NCBI GenBank assembly: GCA_029378245.1
Contig: JARKIF010000008.1
Location: forward strand, 186,001-250,000
Direction: 5' to 3'
DNA length: 64,000 nt
Origin: Roridomyces roridus
Lineage: Eukaryota; Basidiomycota; Agaricomycetes; Agaricales; Mycenaceae
Below, piece after piece: positions 34,430-46,823 of this stretch; the stretch's first letter is position 1; each line of letters starts with the position of its first letter. The translations under genes were made by a program, and so were the position numbers. Below the pieces are notes generated by a model that was not told where the DNA came from, ran no database searches, and saw nothing but the letters and a program-made list of their open reading frames with translations.

Positions 34430-35524
34430 ATGCTTCGCCTTCTTCGGCCCATCGCTCGACTCTCACCCCACAAATCCTTGTGTCGGTCAATCCTGTCCTA
34501 TCCTATCCGGCAGCTCAGCAGCATGAAGATTGTCCCAGTCCCCGTTCGCGATGACAACTACGCATATCTTATCGTCGACGAGTCCACCAAGCAAGCTGCT
34601 GCCGTTGACCCATATGATGTACAGAGAGCCCACTAATTAATTACGCGTTGAAACCCGCCCCCTAGGTCGCGAAAGTCACGGCTGCCGCCGACTCTGAAGG
34701 CGTCAAGGTGGTTGCATGCATTACCACTCACCACCATCATGACCACAGTGGAGGTAACAAGGTAGACAATCTATCTCACTCGGAATGACAGACATCCTAT
34801 TAACTGTTGCAGGTCTTCGTACGTGCTATTCCAATCCCTCCCGGTGTATCATTCCTTCACTCCCATCTCAGGCATCAACCTACCCAGATGCTATAATCTA
34901 CGCCGGTTCTGAAAAGTCCCCCGCCGCGACCAAAATCCTCAAGGACAAAGACGAGTTTACCCTCGGAGACAATATTCGCATCAAGTGCATACATCCCTCT
35001 CGAGGTGCATACACCCACAAACGAAACGACTGAATATTATCCACAGATGCCTCGCGACCCCGTGCCACACTCAAGACTCGATATGCTACCACGTAACTGA
35101 CGCGAAGGACTCGTCTGATCACCCAGGCGGCGCCGTTTTTACGGGTGACACCCTCTTTGTCGCCGGATGCGGACGTTTCTTCGAAGGGAATGGCGCAGAA
35201 ATGCATGCAGCTCTCTCTTACCTCGGGACTCTCCCAGACGCAACTCGTGTGTACAACGGCCATGAGTACACTGCAGGCAGCCTTGCCTTTGGGTTGTCCG
35301 TGGATCCCACCTCTGCCGCCCTCGCGCGCTTGGCGGAAATCGTCCGTGCAAACAAGCAGAGCACGGGCATGACCACTATTGGCGACGAGAAGGAGTGGAA
35401 TGTCTTCATGAGGCTGCGCGATCCCGTGGTTTTAGGCCGCGTCCACAAGGAAAAGCCCGACGCGAGCACCGACGCCCAAATCATCGACGTCCTTCGCGAG
35501 TTGAAGAATTCGTTTCGGGGCTAA
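34430..35524 (+). CDS. GLO2: Hydroxyacylglutathione hydrolase (glyoxalase II)
   Basis: Metallo-beta-lactamase-fold enzyme that splits S-D-lactoylglutathione to D-lactate and glutathione, the second step of methylglyoxal detoxification. Motifs: DDNYAYLIVDE, THHHHDHSGGN (metal ligands), FTGDTLFVAGCGRFFEG, YNGHEYT, and the glyoxalase II C-terminal helical part (LRDPVVLGRVHKEKPDAS). The first Met opens a basic amphipathic leader (MLRLLRPIARLSPHKSLCR) typical of mitochondrial import; an internal Met, MKIVPVPVRDDN, starts exactly at the mature enzyme, so cytosolic and mitochondrial forms may come from one gene. Four short introns. Confidence 0.94.
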
Positions 35525-35672
35525 ATCTTTGCTGTAAACCTTGTACTCTGTAACAACACATTTCCGGTCTTGATCCATAAATTAAAAGAAGAGTTTCCAA
35601 CACAGAGTATAGGCATGAGTATCATATAGGAAAAGTACAGTTGTGAGCTCCGAATCTTTTTGGCCAATCCAT

Positions 35673-36455
35673 TTAGCTGAAGCCAACGGCCTTCTTGACT
35701 GCGCTGCGTGCCCAGGGGATATACGACAGACTGTACCACGTATACGCGAGGTATTCGAGGATGACAAAGACTGCGAACGTGAGGTCAGTGGAAGGAACAT
35801 GGGACAAGCATGGGGCGTACTGAGACAAAGGATCTGTCGTCGAGATAATGAGTCTTCGAGTCCGAGTAGAATAGGCGACGCACCTCGTTGCCCAGTACAA
35901 AAGCGCCGACAAAGACAAGCCCGATGCATGCGAGGAACACGATTGTGGCGACAACGCGCACGGGCTTGAACATCTGGGGACACAGTTCATTCATCGCACT
36001 TGCAGTTCATTACCGACATACCAGTTTTAATTGCGTTAGGAACTGCAAGTAGCGTTGAATTATAGTAGGCATCGGTAGCAGGAGACGCACCCCAATCAAG
36101 AATCCAGTCCCCGCGAGCGAGATGACCGTTCCAAAGCCATACAGCACTGCTCGAGTTTCAAGGCGCATCCCGAGTACTCAAGAAGAATACTAACCCGCAA
36201 AGAGGGTGATTTGCCCGAAAAAGAGGACAATGCTCCCGAGGATGCTCAGCACCAAACCAACGCCCAGACTGCACGGGTATGCGAGTCAGAAATGCCATCG
36301 ACGTGCAAAGACCAAGCGCACCAGGCACCAAACCCATACAACCTCGTCGTGCGCGAGAGCCCCAACCACTTGAACGCCGAGTCGCCTTCAAAATACTGCG
36401 TCTCTGGGATCGCCGCGCCTGCGGATTCGAGGTTAAACCAGCCCTTGCTCGCCAT
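35673..36455 (-). CDS. SFT2: SFT2-like vesicle transport membrane protein
   Basis: Four-helix membrane protein of the Got1/Sft2 family, acting in fusion of endosome-derived vesicles with the Golgi. The N-terminus MASKGWFNLESAG precedes a first helix pair formed by splicing (ACLGVGLVLSILGSIVLFFG), then FAVLYGFGTVISLAGTGFLI, MFKPVRVVATIVFLACIGLV and ILEYLAYTWYSLSYIPWAR, ending KKAVGFS. The YTWYSLSYIPWAR segment is a family signature. Five or six short introns. Convergent with GLO2, 148 bp between stops. Confidence 0.88.
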
Positions 36456-36718
36456 TTGATTCGTAAGTTTGTTTGAAAGGTAGAGAGGTCGAGGAATTAG
36501 TAGGGCAGTGCAGTGCTGGCCGCGCAGCGGAGAGGTGTAGGACAGATAAGGTGACAAACAAATAGCAACTATTCTTGGCATGATCTTGAACTTCACAACG
36601 AGACTTGGCCAAGTTCTTCTCGTCGGCGGCCCTTCTACCAACGCGAACGTTGTGCACCAGTCTCGACAAAGCATCATTTCAAAAAAGCGTATGTAGATAC
36701 ATCAAAGACATCGTAAAA

Positions 36719-39700
36719 TCATTGTACAGGCCCCATCTTGCGCCGCAGAATGTCCTGGACTTCCGTTATACTTCGTGCAACCTCCAGTGTCGGTGGGCCA
36801 CCAGCCGCCAGCGGTAGCCTTTGCTTCGTCGCAATCAGCGAGTTCTGAACGCCAGGCAGTACTCGTGGGATAAAGTCTGTGATGAGCTTGTCCTCGGGAC
36901 GAAGCAGAGCAGACGTTCGTTGCAGCCACCAAAGGGCAGTCTTGAACGACTCATCGTTCGGAGGGAGCTCCGAAATCGTCGCGGAGAGCTACAGGAGTCG
37001 TGTTAGAGACAAGCAGGGAGGGTGATATAAAACAAACACGCACTCGGTGTACAAGAGTGAGTAATACAGCTTGGGAAACCAAAGTCGGTCCAGTCAATGG
37101 CATAATCTGTTCAGGATTCGTATGCGACAAGAGCTCTCGGAGCTTGGCCGGATCCTGTGTATGGAGCACGCCTAGATAGATATCGTCCCACTGGTCCGCC
37201 TTGATGGGCGGCGAACGCTCCTGCGGTGGCTGCGGCGGAGGCTGAGGTATCGTGGCAGGATGAGACGCTTGCGGCGCAGCAATGGGCCCGTACCACGCCG
37301 CGTGCATGGCAGGCGGAGGTGGTTGCTGCTGGAAGCCGTGCGGTGGGTAGTTTGGGGCCTGTGGCGCCGGAGGCATGTTTTGTTGGCGAAGCAGCGGCTG
37401 CGTGGGCTGCGGGTGCTGCACACTGGGACCAGGAGAATTGTGCAGCTGCTGAGGCTGCTGGAATTGATGCAGCGAGCTGGGCGGGGCTGCAGCAGGGTTC
37501 ATGCTCAAGAACTTGACCTGCTCTGTCAATGTCCGCACACTGTGCTCCAACTCCCTGATCGACGCCTAAAGTAGCGTCAGCACACCGGAGATTGACAAGC
37601 TGCGACTTGATATTACCTCTTGGCTCCGGAATGCCTCTCCTTGCCATCCACTCAGTTCCGCCTTGACGCTGTGAATTTCGCCACGAAGTTCACGAAGCAG
37701 CTCCTGGTGCATCGTCGAAGACTGCTGGGACACCGCGGGCAGAAGAGCTTTGGCAACGGTGTCTTTGAGGTGGCGGTCAATGACCGGCGTCAGGTTGGAG
37801 GACAGAACCTGAGAGAAATGCGCCGAGATATCGGGACGGAGCAGGAGCTTCTCTATCTCAACGGGTAGGCTCTGCAAAATTGTTCGAGTCAATCCAACAG
37901 GATAAAGCAGATCCCTTACTTGACTGATAAAGTCGACGAATCCGGAACTGACTTGATCGTTCAAAGCTGCCCTGACCTCTTGTTTGGTGATGTTTTCCAG
38001 CGCCGGTAGCACAGAGTTCTGGACCTCGCTCTTGACCGCCATCTCCACCACGCGCGTGGTGTTCCGAGTCAGTTCGGTGGAAATGAGCTTCAGGATCTTC
38101 TCCTGCCGCGAGAAATCCTCTGCCTGGTCATGAGCACGAGCATCTTCGAGCCGTTGGTCTGGAGAATACATGTGAGATTAAACACGCAGAAAGCAGAGAC
38201 CACTGACGCTGCTTATCCATCTCCTTGCCAATGAGACGACCAATGCGAGTGTGCAAGCTCTCTTCCATCTTGCGAATTTCCCGGCTGAGCGCCTGACCGA
38301 GCGCAGAATCGTTGATGAGCGCCGCATCGCTGTTTTTGAGGTTTTTGTCCTTGTCCTTCCCATTGTCATCCTTCTCCTTCCAGTTGACGTTCTTGCCCTT
38401 GCCACCCTTCCCTTTCGCCTCGTGCAGGCGGTTCTCCTCGCGAGCGACATCGGCCTCGCCGTCGTCAGAAGGAGGAGTCCTCATGCGGGGAGGAGGAATG
38501 ACAGGAAGATTGGAAACAATGGGAGCAGCCTGAGCGGGAGCACGGGCCTTCTCTGCGGGCGGGGGATGAGCCACTGGTGGAGGTCCGTCATAGATGGGGA
38601 ATTTGGAGGGTGCGGTCGCCAGTGCCGTCTCGAACCATTCTTTGCGAATGAGGATCTGATCGACGCCGCTCGAGTGCACGGAGAACGCCACCAGGGCGAG
38701 GTCTCCAGGCACGAGCTTGGCTGCAACGCACGCGGCGTGCGCCTCGTCGCCGTTCGGGTCCGCATCTGCAGTCAGAATGACGAAATGGATGGTCGCTTTT
38801 GGCCCAGCAAATTCGACAACCTGGTCAATGTACCCGCGAATGGCTTCTTCACCGCCAACGATCGATGGCTCGAGATGGATCTTGAGAGCAATCATACTTT
38901 CACGGCGGCAATTCGCGACCCACAGGGTCTGGATGCGCGAGTCATAGCTGACATGCCCAAACATATCCGGGTCTTCCTGGCTCCCATTGACGAATTTGAT
39001 GGTCGAGAGCACGCTCTTGGAGGTCATCGACAGTAGCTGGAAGATGGTGCCGTTCTTCCTGCCGATGACGATGCCTCCATCGACATATGTCAGGGAGGAA
39101 GGGGCATCTTCGCCGCGGAATCTTGTGAGTCGTGTAGGGAAGCTTGTCGTGAATATTCCAGATGATCAGACTCGAATCCTCCGAGATAGTGGCAAGAGCA
39201 TAATGTAGAATGTCGAAATCAAAAGCAACCAAAGGCTGCACGTGTTTGAATAAATGCATATCACACAAGCATTGAGGCTTTGAGACTTACAGAGGGAATA
39301 GGAAAGACCTGTGAGATGTGAAGAAGATCCGACTGCTGGACCGGCCCACCACGCAGTGAGTGGACGTTAGCAAGATCAATAAGATACACTTTGTTCTCCG
39401 AAGCCACCGCCAGGGTGTCAGGCTCCTTGGGGTGCCACTTGACGGAATGGAGTGCGTCTGGAGACTCTGACCCAACGGGAGCCACGCAGAGAAGGAGCTG
39501 ACCCCTAAGCGAACGGATGAGCGAAAAAATAGCGTGAAAAAATGCGGCAACTCACGGCACGTCATCAGTGATGATCTCGGGCAGCTCCCAAACGACGAAT
39601 CCACCGTCAGTCGTGACACCAGCGAGCCGATTTCCGTAGACAGCCATGTCACTGACCATGGAAGAATTCTGGAACGTCGAAGACGGGAGCTGCAGCAAAG

Positions 39701-41327
39701 TGCGGTCCCCACTGGATCTCGAAATGACGCGAACGCGACCTTTGACCGACCATCTCAGCATCAAAGAAAGACTGCTGTCAAAACTCACCTCTTGTCATGG
39801 CGTACGCAACCCAGTGGGTGGCCCCAATAGTCGTACCGGAAAGGAAAACAGCGTCCTGCTTGACCAACGCAATGGCCGTAGACTTGATAGTATCACGCGA
39901 AGCTTGAATTTCCTCCAGCGGTTGAGAAACGTCGAAGATGATGCTTTGAGCCTGGGGACTGAACAATTCAAGTCAGACACCGACCAACGACGAGCGGTTA
40001 TAAAGAAACTACCTCGGACTCTGGTTGTTGTTCTTGTTCCCCTTGGCCTGTCCTGGCCCTTTCCTGAAACCTCCCCGAGGCCCGGGAGAGCTTTCCTTAT
40101 CCCGTCGGGTGTTCGTGTTTCCGTTCCCCGCAGGCTGAGAGTGTTGGCTTGCCGGAGAGTCCGCCACTCGGGCACGCTGAGCCTGCGTCTTGGGAGGAGA
40201 GGCACGAGGAGAGGCGGTGCGAACGGGCACGTTCTTGGGGGGGAGGTGGGCAGGCGCTCGTGGCGGTTCGTTCTGGGAAAAGTCGCTGCCCAGATACGAC
40301 TCGTAGGCCGGGGGTCCAGACATTTGAGCGGCAGCGCCTCTCGTCAGATGCTCCAATAAATTATCCACAGACTGCCTCTTGGGGTCAGAAAGATTAGTCC
40401 AGCCGGACTCTTCCGTACCGCTGGACACACTAGGTGCCTGCACGGGAACCGGCTTTTTCTTGATCGAACCAGTCGAGGTCGAACTGGCCAGGGCATCAAA
40501 AGGAGAGACAAAGTCGAACAACGACTTGCGGGGGGAAGGTGGCTGCTGCTGCTTGCTGAGCGGGAGGGATGGGCCGCTGCTGCTGCAGGTCCGGAGAGGG
40601 CTGCTCATGCTGGTAGGACCGATAGTCACCCTCGCGCTGGCTTGTGTAGGGCGGGGACGCATTAGCAGGCGCACCGCGTTGGGAATCCGAATAAGCAGAC
40701 ATTGGGGCGTTTCTGGGAAAAGGAAAGAGTTGTCAATCTCCTCGAGGCGACGGAATAAAAGGGAGGACGCGATGTCCTCATGGGACAACACGAGGTAGAA
40801 AACATTCGGAGACCGTTAGGCATGGTTCCTTCCGGAATGCGAAATGCGAAAAAATGCAAGAGATAGACGACGCACCCTGACATCAACTGCTCCAGCAATA
40901 TCTTTCCCTGCGCCTCATTGTGGGTGGGCGATGCATCCGATCTCCCCGACGCGGATGGTGGCGTAGGAACCTGCTGTGGGTTTGTAACGACAGCCGCAGG
41001 CACGCGCGTGTTTGTGGGAGGGCTGAGGAGCGAGAGCAGGGCACTCTGCCTGTCCGCGTTTGTGGACGAGGAGGAGATTGAAGCGGCTGGTTGCTGTGGC
41101 TGCTCGTCGTTGGACGACATGACGGGGGTAGACGGTGTTGAGCTGGTGTAGGGTTCTGACTGGTGGTCGACTGAACTTGAAGCGCTGAGGTGGTGGAACA
41201 ACGAGTCGATTTGGTTGGGAGTTTGGTTGGGAGGAGTGTTGAGTGGGTACGGCGCTTGCATGGCTACTGCAGCAGGCTGCTGAGATGCAGGAGGAGAGGA
41301 GTCGCGGGAGAAAAGGCGGCTATCCAT
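36719..41327 (-). CDS. EDC4: Enhancer of mRNA decapping EDC4/Ge-1/Varicose homologue
   Basis: Large P-body scaffold that bridges Dcp1 and Dcp2 and promotes 5' decapping. Order: Q/S/P-rich disordered N-terminus (MDSRLFSRDSSPPASQQPAA onward), further disordered region with short motifs, a WD40 domain (around SQNSSMVSDMAVYGNRLAGV, ALHSVKWHPKEPDTLAVASE, FDFDILHYALATISEDSSLI, and KFVNGSQEDPDMFGHVSYD), a charged linker (KGGKGKNVNWKEKDDNGK), a coiled coil (QRLEDARAHDQAEDFSRQEK onward), a P/Q-rich stretch, and the Ge-1 C-terminal helical domain (YLGVLHTQDPAKLRELL to DILRRKMGPVQ). About a dozen introns. Together with the Argonaute this window encodes two mRNA-silencing factors, though unlinked in transcription. 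Confidence 0.85.
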
Positions 41328-41744
41328 GTCAAGGTGATGAGGAGGACGAAGAGCGTTGTCGACGCCAATCTTTCAACTGGTTTTTCTCGATATGCCTCCG
41401 GGCACGCTGTAGCCACGAGGCACGTCTTGAATGTCCCACAGTCAGATCAACGCGCCTAGGCACACGGAACTACGCGGCCAATCTCAAAGAAACAGCAGCT
41501 CTATTCAAGGCAAGAGACCGATAACGACTAGATAGGACTAGATATACGGAGCGACTCGGAGAGCCTACCTCCATTGAACCTTGATGCTAAGCCGGTATGA
41601 GGGATTTAGTGGAGTATATGAGCGATATTTTGAAGATATCTGATCGGTGTTTGCACTTGTTGAACACTCGCTGTATAAAAAGGGCGCCTGGTCGCCCTAC
41701 TTCTCCAGCAACCCTTGCACCCACACAACCACTTACCAACCACA
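41328..41744. other. Intergenic region, divergent EDC4 and metallothionein promoters
   Basis: 417 bp between divergent start codons. It contains the TATA element of the metallothionein gene at 41674. Frames inside are short and motif-free. Confidence 0.6.
41674..41680 (+). promoter_or_regulatory. TATA box of metallothionein gene
   Basis: A perfect TATAAAA lies 71 bp upstream of the metallothionein ATG, followed by a C-rich pyrimidine leader. This is the clearest TATA box in the window and fits a strongly inducible small gene. Confidence 0.65.
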
Positions 41745-41945
41745 ATGTTCACTGTTCGTCTGCGTCCCCTCTACATCCCCCACCTCTCTCACCTCGTTAC
41801 ACAGACCACCCAGACCCCCGTCTCGCAGGCCAACTGCGGCAACTCTACCTGCAGTTGCGGTGCCACGTATGTCGTCTATACTCTCCTCGATCGAATTTGA
41901 CACCCTTTAAGCTGTGGTTGTGCGGCCGGCAACTGCAAGTGTTGA
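41745..41945 (+). CDS. Metallothionein, 7 cysteines, three exons
   Basis: Tiny metal-binding protein that sequesters Cu(I), Zn or Cd in the cytosol. Three exons: MFT (41745-41753), 41805-41866, and 41912-41945, with GT-AG introns of 51 and 45 bp in phase. The spliced product, 34 residues, contains NCGNSTCSCGATCGCAAGNC followed by KC: seven cysteines in C-x5-C-x-C pattern, the classic layout of Agaricus and Neurospora copper metallothioneins. A TATA box stands 71 bp upstream. Family assignment is strong from spacing; metal preference is not deducible. Too short to be seen as an open frame. Confidence 0.88.
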
Positions 41946-42152
41946 AGCAATGTTGAAGGAAATGTTGAAGGGTCGATGCCCTTGGACATTCAAGAAGGCC
42001 ATGTTATCGTTGCTGTACCTTTGAACAACCGAAATGTATGATATCTGTAGTCCGTTGGTGGCTGAATCGAATTATGTGTTATGCTGCGCACCACATGATG
42101 AACAAGAACGAAACCTTGCTCCTAAATTACAACTGCTTCTCTAGAACAGAAT

Positions 42153-43444
42153 TCAGTGACAAGCATAACCTGCGCAGCGCACTTTACCAATTTCCTCGTA
42201 TCTTCGTTGACGCGCTGGATCCAAGACACGGAGCTTGCCCAACAGCTCTCGGCATTCGCTCTGCAAGCTTGCTACGTCCAACGACGACGAGTGGTTCTTA
42301 AGCAGTAATCGCTTGTAGTGCACAAGAGAGTCCATGCACCCTGAGAATCATGAGCGAAGAGGATGGAATGAGTGGACCGATACAACGGACATTTACTGTC
42401 AGACTGTTCGTCCAGTAGCTCCTGGATGACCCCAATCTCTCGGTCCAGAATGGCCTTATCGTCCCCACCCCCTATGAGCCAGCGATGATATATCCACACA
42501 CTCTGGTCGTTCGGATCTGTATACATTGCGTTCCTCACTAGCTCGAATTCTGCAAATAGTCAGATTATTATGTCTTAATAGAGCCCCATGACTTGCCATC
42601 CTCTCTAGATTTAGACGAGTCGAGCTTGCCGCTGGCCCATAGAGACGACAAAACCTTGGAACGCTGATGCCAGGCACTAAAGTTGGAAAAGTTGGCCTCG
42701 ATCTTGCGGGTGGTATATGCTAATTCGGCGGTCTCGGGTCTTGGGACCGGCATGTTGACGAGACAATATCGCCTGTAATCCCAGGCCATGACTGGGCCGA
42801 TGAGGAAAAATCCACCAGAATGAAGCAGAAATACTGACAGTTCCGGGAGTCCGCATCTAGCATTTTGTCCACGACGAACATCTCCCGATCCCAGTTGGTT
42901 TGTCTCCACCCGTTCAGATTTCCTTCAGGACCACTCGGTGTATTTTCCAGACACCATCTACGGTGGTTCCAGATCCAGTAGACCTTGGGATGTGTCTTCA
43001 AAGCGGCAGTAGGTCATCGATAGTTCGTCCGTCAGGAGCTCGTTGATCTCTGCGGCTGAGCTGATGCAGAATTTCAGCTCAAGGACGCGAGCGGGCCACC
43101 ATGCGATACCTCTCTGGAAAGATGCCGCTCAAAAGGATGTTTCTGCGATAGTTCCAGGCAGTGAAGAATTCGGGGTTTATTCGAAGGATACGCGTCGTCA
43201 GATCGAGTGTATCTCGAGACCAGTCGTTGGATTTTTTCTGGCCAACTTGTCAAGCCAGTCCCAGTAACGGATAGGGCGTCCAACCTTGGCCACGACCTCG
43301 TCAGTTAGGGCGAGGTATTCCTTGATTTTCGACTGTTCCCGGAGTTTCTTGGCTGCGATAGCTTCTGGAGATAAATGGACACGTTTGACGTTGTGCTAGC
43401 AGAGAATGAGAAGGATATACAGCAAGTGTAGATGAGCAGACCAT
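42153..43444 (-). CDS. BET4: Rab geranylgeranyltransferase alpha subunit
   Basis: Alpha subunit of geranylgeranyltransferase II, which with the beta subunit and REP prenylates Rab proteins such as Ypt1. Exon 1 consists only of the ATG at 43442-43444; a GTCTGC...CTGCTAG intron joins it to [20 protein letters not shown]. Five PFTA repeats are recognisable: [54 protein letters not shown]. The C-terminus ends with [13 protein letters not shown] and a short tail whose last residues may read through an intron. Several introns. Start codon lies 45 bp from the divergent SYF1 start. Confidence 0.9.
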
Positions 43445-43489
43445 GGTGGATTGAGAAAGCAGTGATCGCGCTGCGTGATTCAAACCACC

Positions 43490-46400
43490 ATGCCGTCGGT
43501 GGCCCCCAAACTCCCGTCGCTCGAGTCTGTGACCGAGCACTTCCCTATCACCTTCCCTGTCCCGAATCCCAGCACCCACCCGGGTCTCATCGGGATCCCC
43601 GATCTTCCTCGCGAGGAGGACCTTTTGCGCAATCCTTCTTCGTTCCGCGCGTGGTGGTCAGCAATAACCACCACACGGGAGGCGTTTAGTGCTGAGCAAA
43701 AACTAGAAAAGCCTACAGATCTCCCAGAGGAGGTCGCTGCTCTTCTCGGGCCATTGGCCACGCCGCTCTCGCGACTATCACTTCAACGGCTCACGTATCT
43801 ATACGAGAGTGCTCTGGCCCAATTCCCCAACTCGTTCAAGCTATGGAAGTCGTATCTCACCATGCGCTATGGAGTTCGTGCTGGGCCGATTGGTCGTCAA
43901 AAAGAGAGCAGGGGGCAAGAAAAAGTTTCCGGAGATGAAGGACGCGTTGGAGGAAGAGCAAGAAGACCTCGAAGAGTGGGAAGGTGGTCTCGATGGCATA
44001 GTTGGCTGGGAAGAGTGGAAATCCCTTGTGGCCGCGTTTGAACGCGCTCTCATGTGGTTGCCAAAGGTGCGTCTGAAATGTACTTGCTACTGAGCATTGT
44101 TTGACACTCTAACCAGCTGCCTCGTCTATGGCTCATGTACCTTTCCATATTTTCCCATCCGCGTTGTCCGCCTTTGCTATCCTATTCGCATGCAAGGCAC
44201 ACGTATGATCGCGCCCTACGCACCCTGCCTCCTTCCCTCCACTTCCGAATATGGGTTCGTTATCTTCTTTGGGCGGAATCAAAAGGCGGAGCCACCACAG
44301 TGGTGGTGTATCGTCGCTACCTTGCTATCGACCCAAGCGTAACCGAGCGCTTCACCACACTACTGCTCTCTCCTGCCAACTCCGCACCTCGACCACTCGA
44401 GGCCGCAAAACTCCTGCTTTCGCTGGCAAGGAAGGCTGCCAACGGAGAGTACACGAGCCCGGAAGGCAAAAGCGCGTACCAACTACTCGGAGACTGGCTC
44501 GATGTCGTCGAGAAATTCTCAGATGAAGTCGGTCTGGACGTGGACGAGACGATCGAGTCAAATTCTGCTTTGGCGAGCAATACCGCCCAACCGGCTGCAG
44601 GTCCCTCTACCGACGAGGACGAAGACCCGTCCAGCTCTCGAAAAATCAACATCGAGAAAATCATCCACGGAGACGGCTTGGCTCTATACAAGGACCAGGC
44701 CGGTCGGTTGTGGACGGGACTAGCCACGTATTGGATCAAACGGGGCGAATTCGATCGTGCGAAGGAGACGTTTGAGAAGGGGATAGCGACGGTGCTGACG
44801 ATCCGGGACTTTACCCAGATCTTTGACTCGTATGCCGAATTCTGCGAGTCAGTCATCAACGCCTTGATGACGGGCTGGAGGAGGAGGAGGATGAGGACCC
44901 CGAGGAGACGCAGAAGGAACTGGATGTGCGGATGGTGGAGTTTGAGGACCTGATGGATCGGAGACCATTTTTGGTCAACGATGTGCTAATACGGAGAAAT
45001 CCTCACGACGTGCAAGAGTGGGAGAAGCGGGTTGCGCTGTGGGGCGAGGACGACGAGAAGGTGAGCTCTCGCTCTCCCTTTTTGCTGTTTTCAGGATCGA
45101 ACCGAGGTTTACAGGTTGCCGCTACTTATACTAAAGCTTTGGAGACCATTATCCCCCGCAAAGCAACGGCCAATCTCCACCGATTATACGTCAACTTTGC
45201 CAAATTCTACGAAGAAGGTGGGACTGCTGGCCAGGCTGAACCGGACCTGGACAGTGCTCGCAAAATCTTTGAAAAGGGCACAAAAGTCAACTTCAAGGCT
45301 GTTGAGGACCTTGCAGAGGTGTGGTGTGAATGGTCGGAGATGGAGATTCGTCATGAGTAAGTTTGACGCACGGTCATGTTCGCGGCTCACATCTTTGCAG
45401 AAATTACGACGAAGCTATTCGGGTCATGCAACGCGCTACCGCGATCCCCAAGAACACCAAGATCAACTATCATGACCATGTATGTCTTGTACTAATACGA
45501 CGAGAACTGTGCTTACACCATGCAGTCGCTTTCTGCGCAGGCTCGATTGTTCAAGTCATTGAAATTGTGGTCATTCTATGTTGACCTCGAAGAGTCCATT
45601 GGCACCATCGATACCACCAAGAGTGTATACGACAAGATTCTAGAGCTGAGGATTGCCAACGCTCAGATTATCGTCAACTATGCGGCTTTCTTGGAGGAGA
45701 ACAAATACTTTGAAGAGAGCTTCAAGGTTTATGAGCGTGGAGTAGAGCTGTTCACCTTCCCGGTGTCCTTTGAGCTTTGGAACATCTACCTCTCGAAATT
45801 TGTGAAGCGATATGTATTGCCATTTTCTTCCTTCTGGCGCTGGAATACTGACACTTACTCAGGGCGGTTCCAAACTCGAGCGGGCTCGCGATCTCTTTGA
45901 GCAAGCGCTGGAAAAATGTCCTCCGAAATCATCCAAGTCCATCTTCTTGATGTATGCCAAGTTGGAGGAGGACTTTGGGCTGGCGAAGCGGTCCATGTCG
46001 ATTCTTGATCGGGCGACTCAGCTTGTCAATGACGAAGCCAAGTTTGAGGTATGGAGGAGAGACTGCTGCGAATCGTCCACTGACTTTCGCGCAGATGTTT
46101 ACCATCTACATCGCGAAGGCGACTGCAAACTATGGGCTACCGGCTACTCGGCCGATATATGAGCGAGCTCTCGAAGGTATGTCTCCCTGACTCTTGGTCT
46201 TATTTACTTGTGTTAATCGCGTGCCGATAGTTCTCCCCGATCGACAGACGGCCGAGATGTGTCTGCGCTTCGCGGCACTGGAACGCAAGCTGGGCGAAAT
46301 CGACCGTGCTCGAGCCATCTACGCGCACGCCTCACAATTCTGCGATCCTAGAGTGAATCCTCAGTTTGGAGCGAGTGGAATACGTTCGAGATCGAGACTG

Positions 46401-46696
46401 GCTCGGAGGACACGTTCCGTGAGATGTTGCGGATCAAGCGGAGTGTACAGGCCCAGTTCAATACCGAGGCGAGCTACCTTGCCGCCCAGACTATTGCTGC
46501 CAAGCAAGGGAACAAGATCGCGGAGCAGGAGGCGGAAGCGGCGGATGCTATGGCTGCTGCGGACAAGGCTAACAATGGCTTTGTCGCCGCAAAACAGACT
46601 GCTCTTCCGAGGCCAGAGGGTGAAGAAGAGCAGGAGAGCGCGCCCGTCGTGGCCACCAACGCCGACGAGATTCAGATTGACGACGATGATATTTGA
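43490..46696 (+). CDS. SYF1: Pre-mRNA-splicing factor SYF1 (HAT repeats), three frame breaks
   Basis: Nineteen-complex (NTC) splicing protein built of HAT repeats. Recognised by [110 protein letters not shown], and the acidic end EIQIDDDDI. Introns splice normally, but three places shift frame without an intron: an extra T near 43868 (between TMR and MEFVLG), a missing G after 44869 (between INALM and GLEEEEDED), and a missing T at 46365-46367 (NPQF then [15 protein letters not shown]). Sequence on both sides stays highly conserved, so these look recent or artefactual. Divergent from BET4. Confidence 0.93.
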
Positions 46697-46823
46697 TAGT
46701 TGTAAACTTGTTGTACTCTTTGCTATCCAATCATGAGAAGTGGCGGCTTCGTGGATTACCGCAACGCGACGCGTCGGTCGTTTCGTATCATGTGATCGTC
46801 ATATCTTACCTCTTGCTACTTAC

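Noticed and set aside
38251..39036. 261-codon open frame antisense to EDC4
   Set aside because: EDC4 exons on the minus strand read as a WD40 domain and charged linker; the antisense frame has no recognisable motif.
41597..41956. 119-codon frame over the metallothionein locus
   Set aside because: It reads through the promoter and both introns in the wrong frame; the spliced seven-cysteine product is far more convincing.
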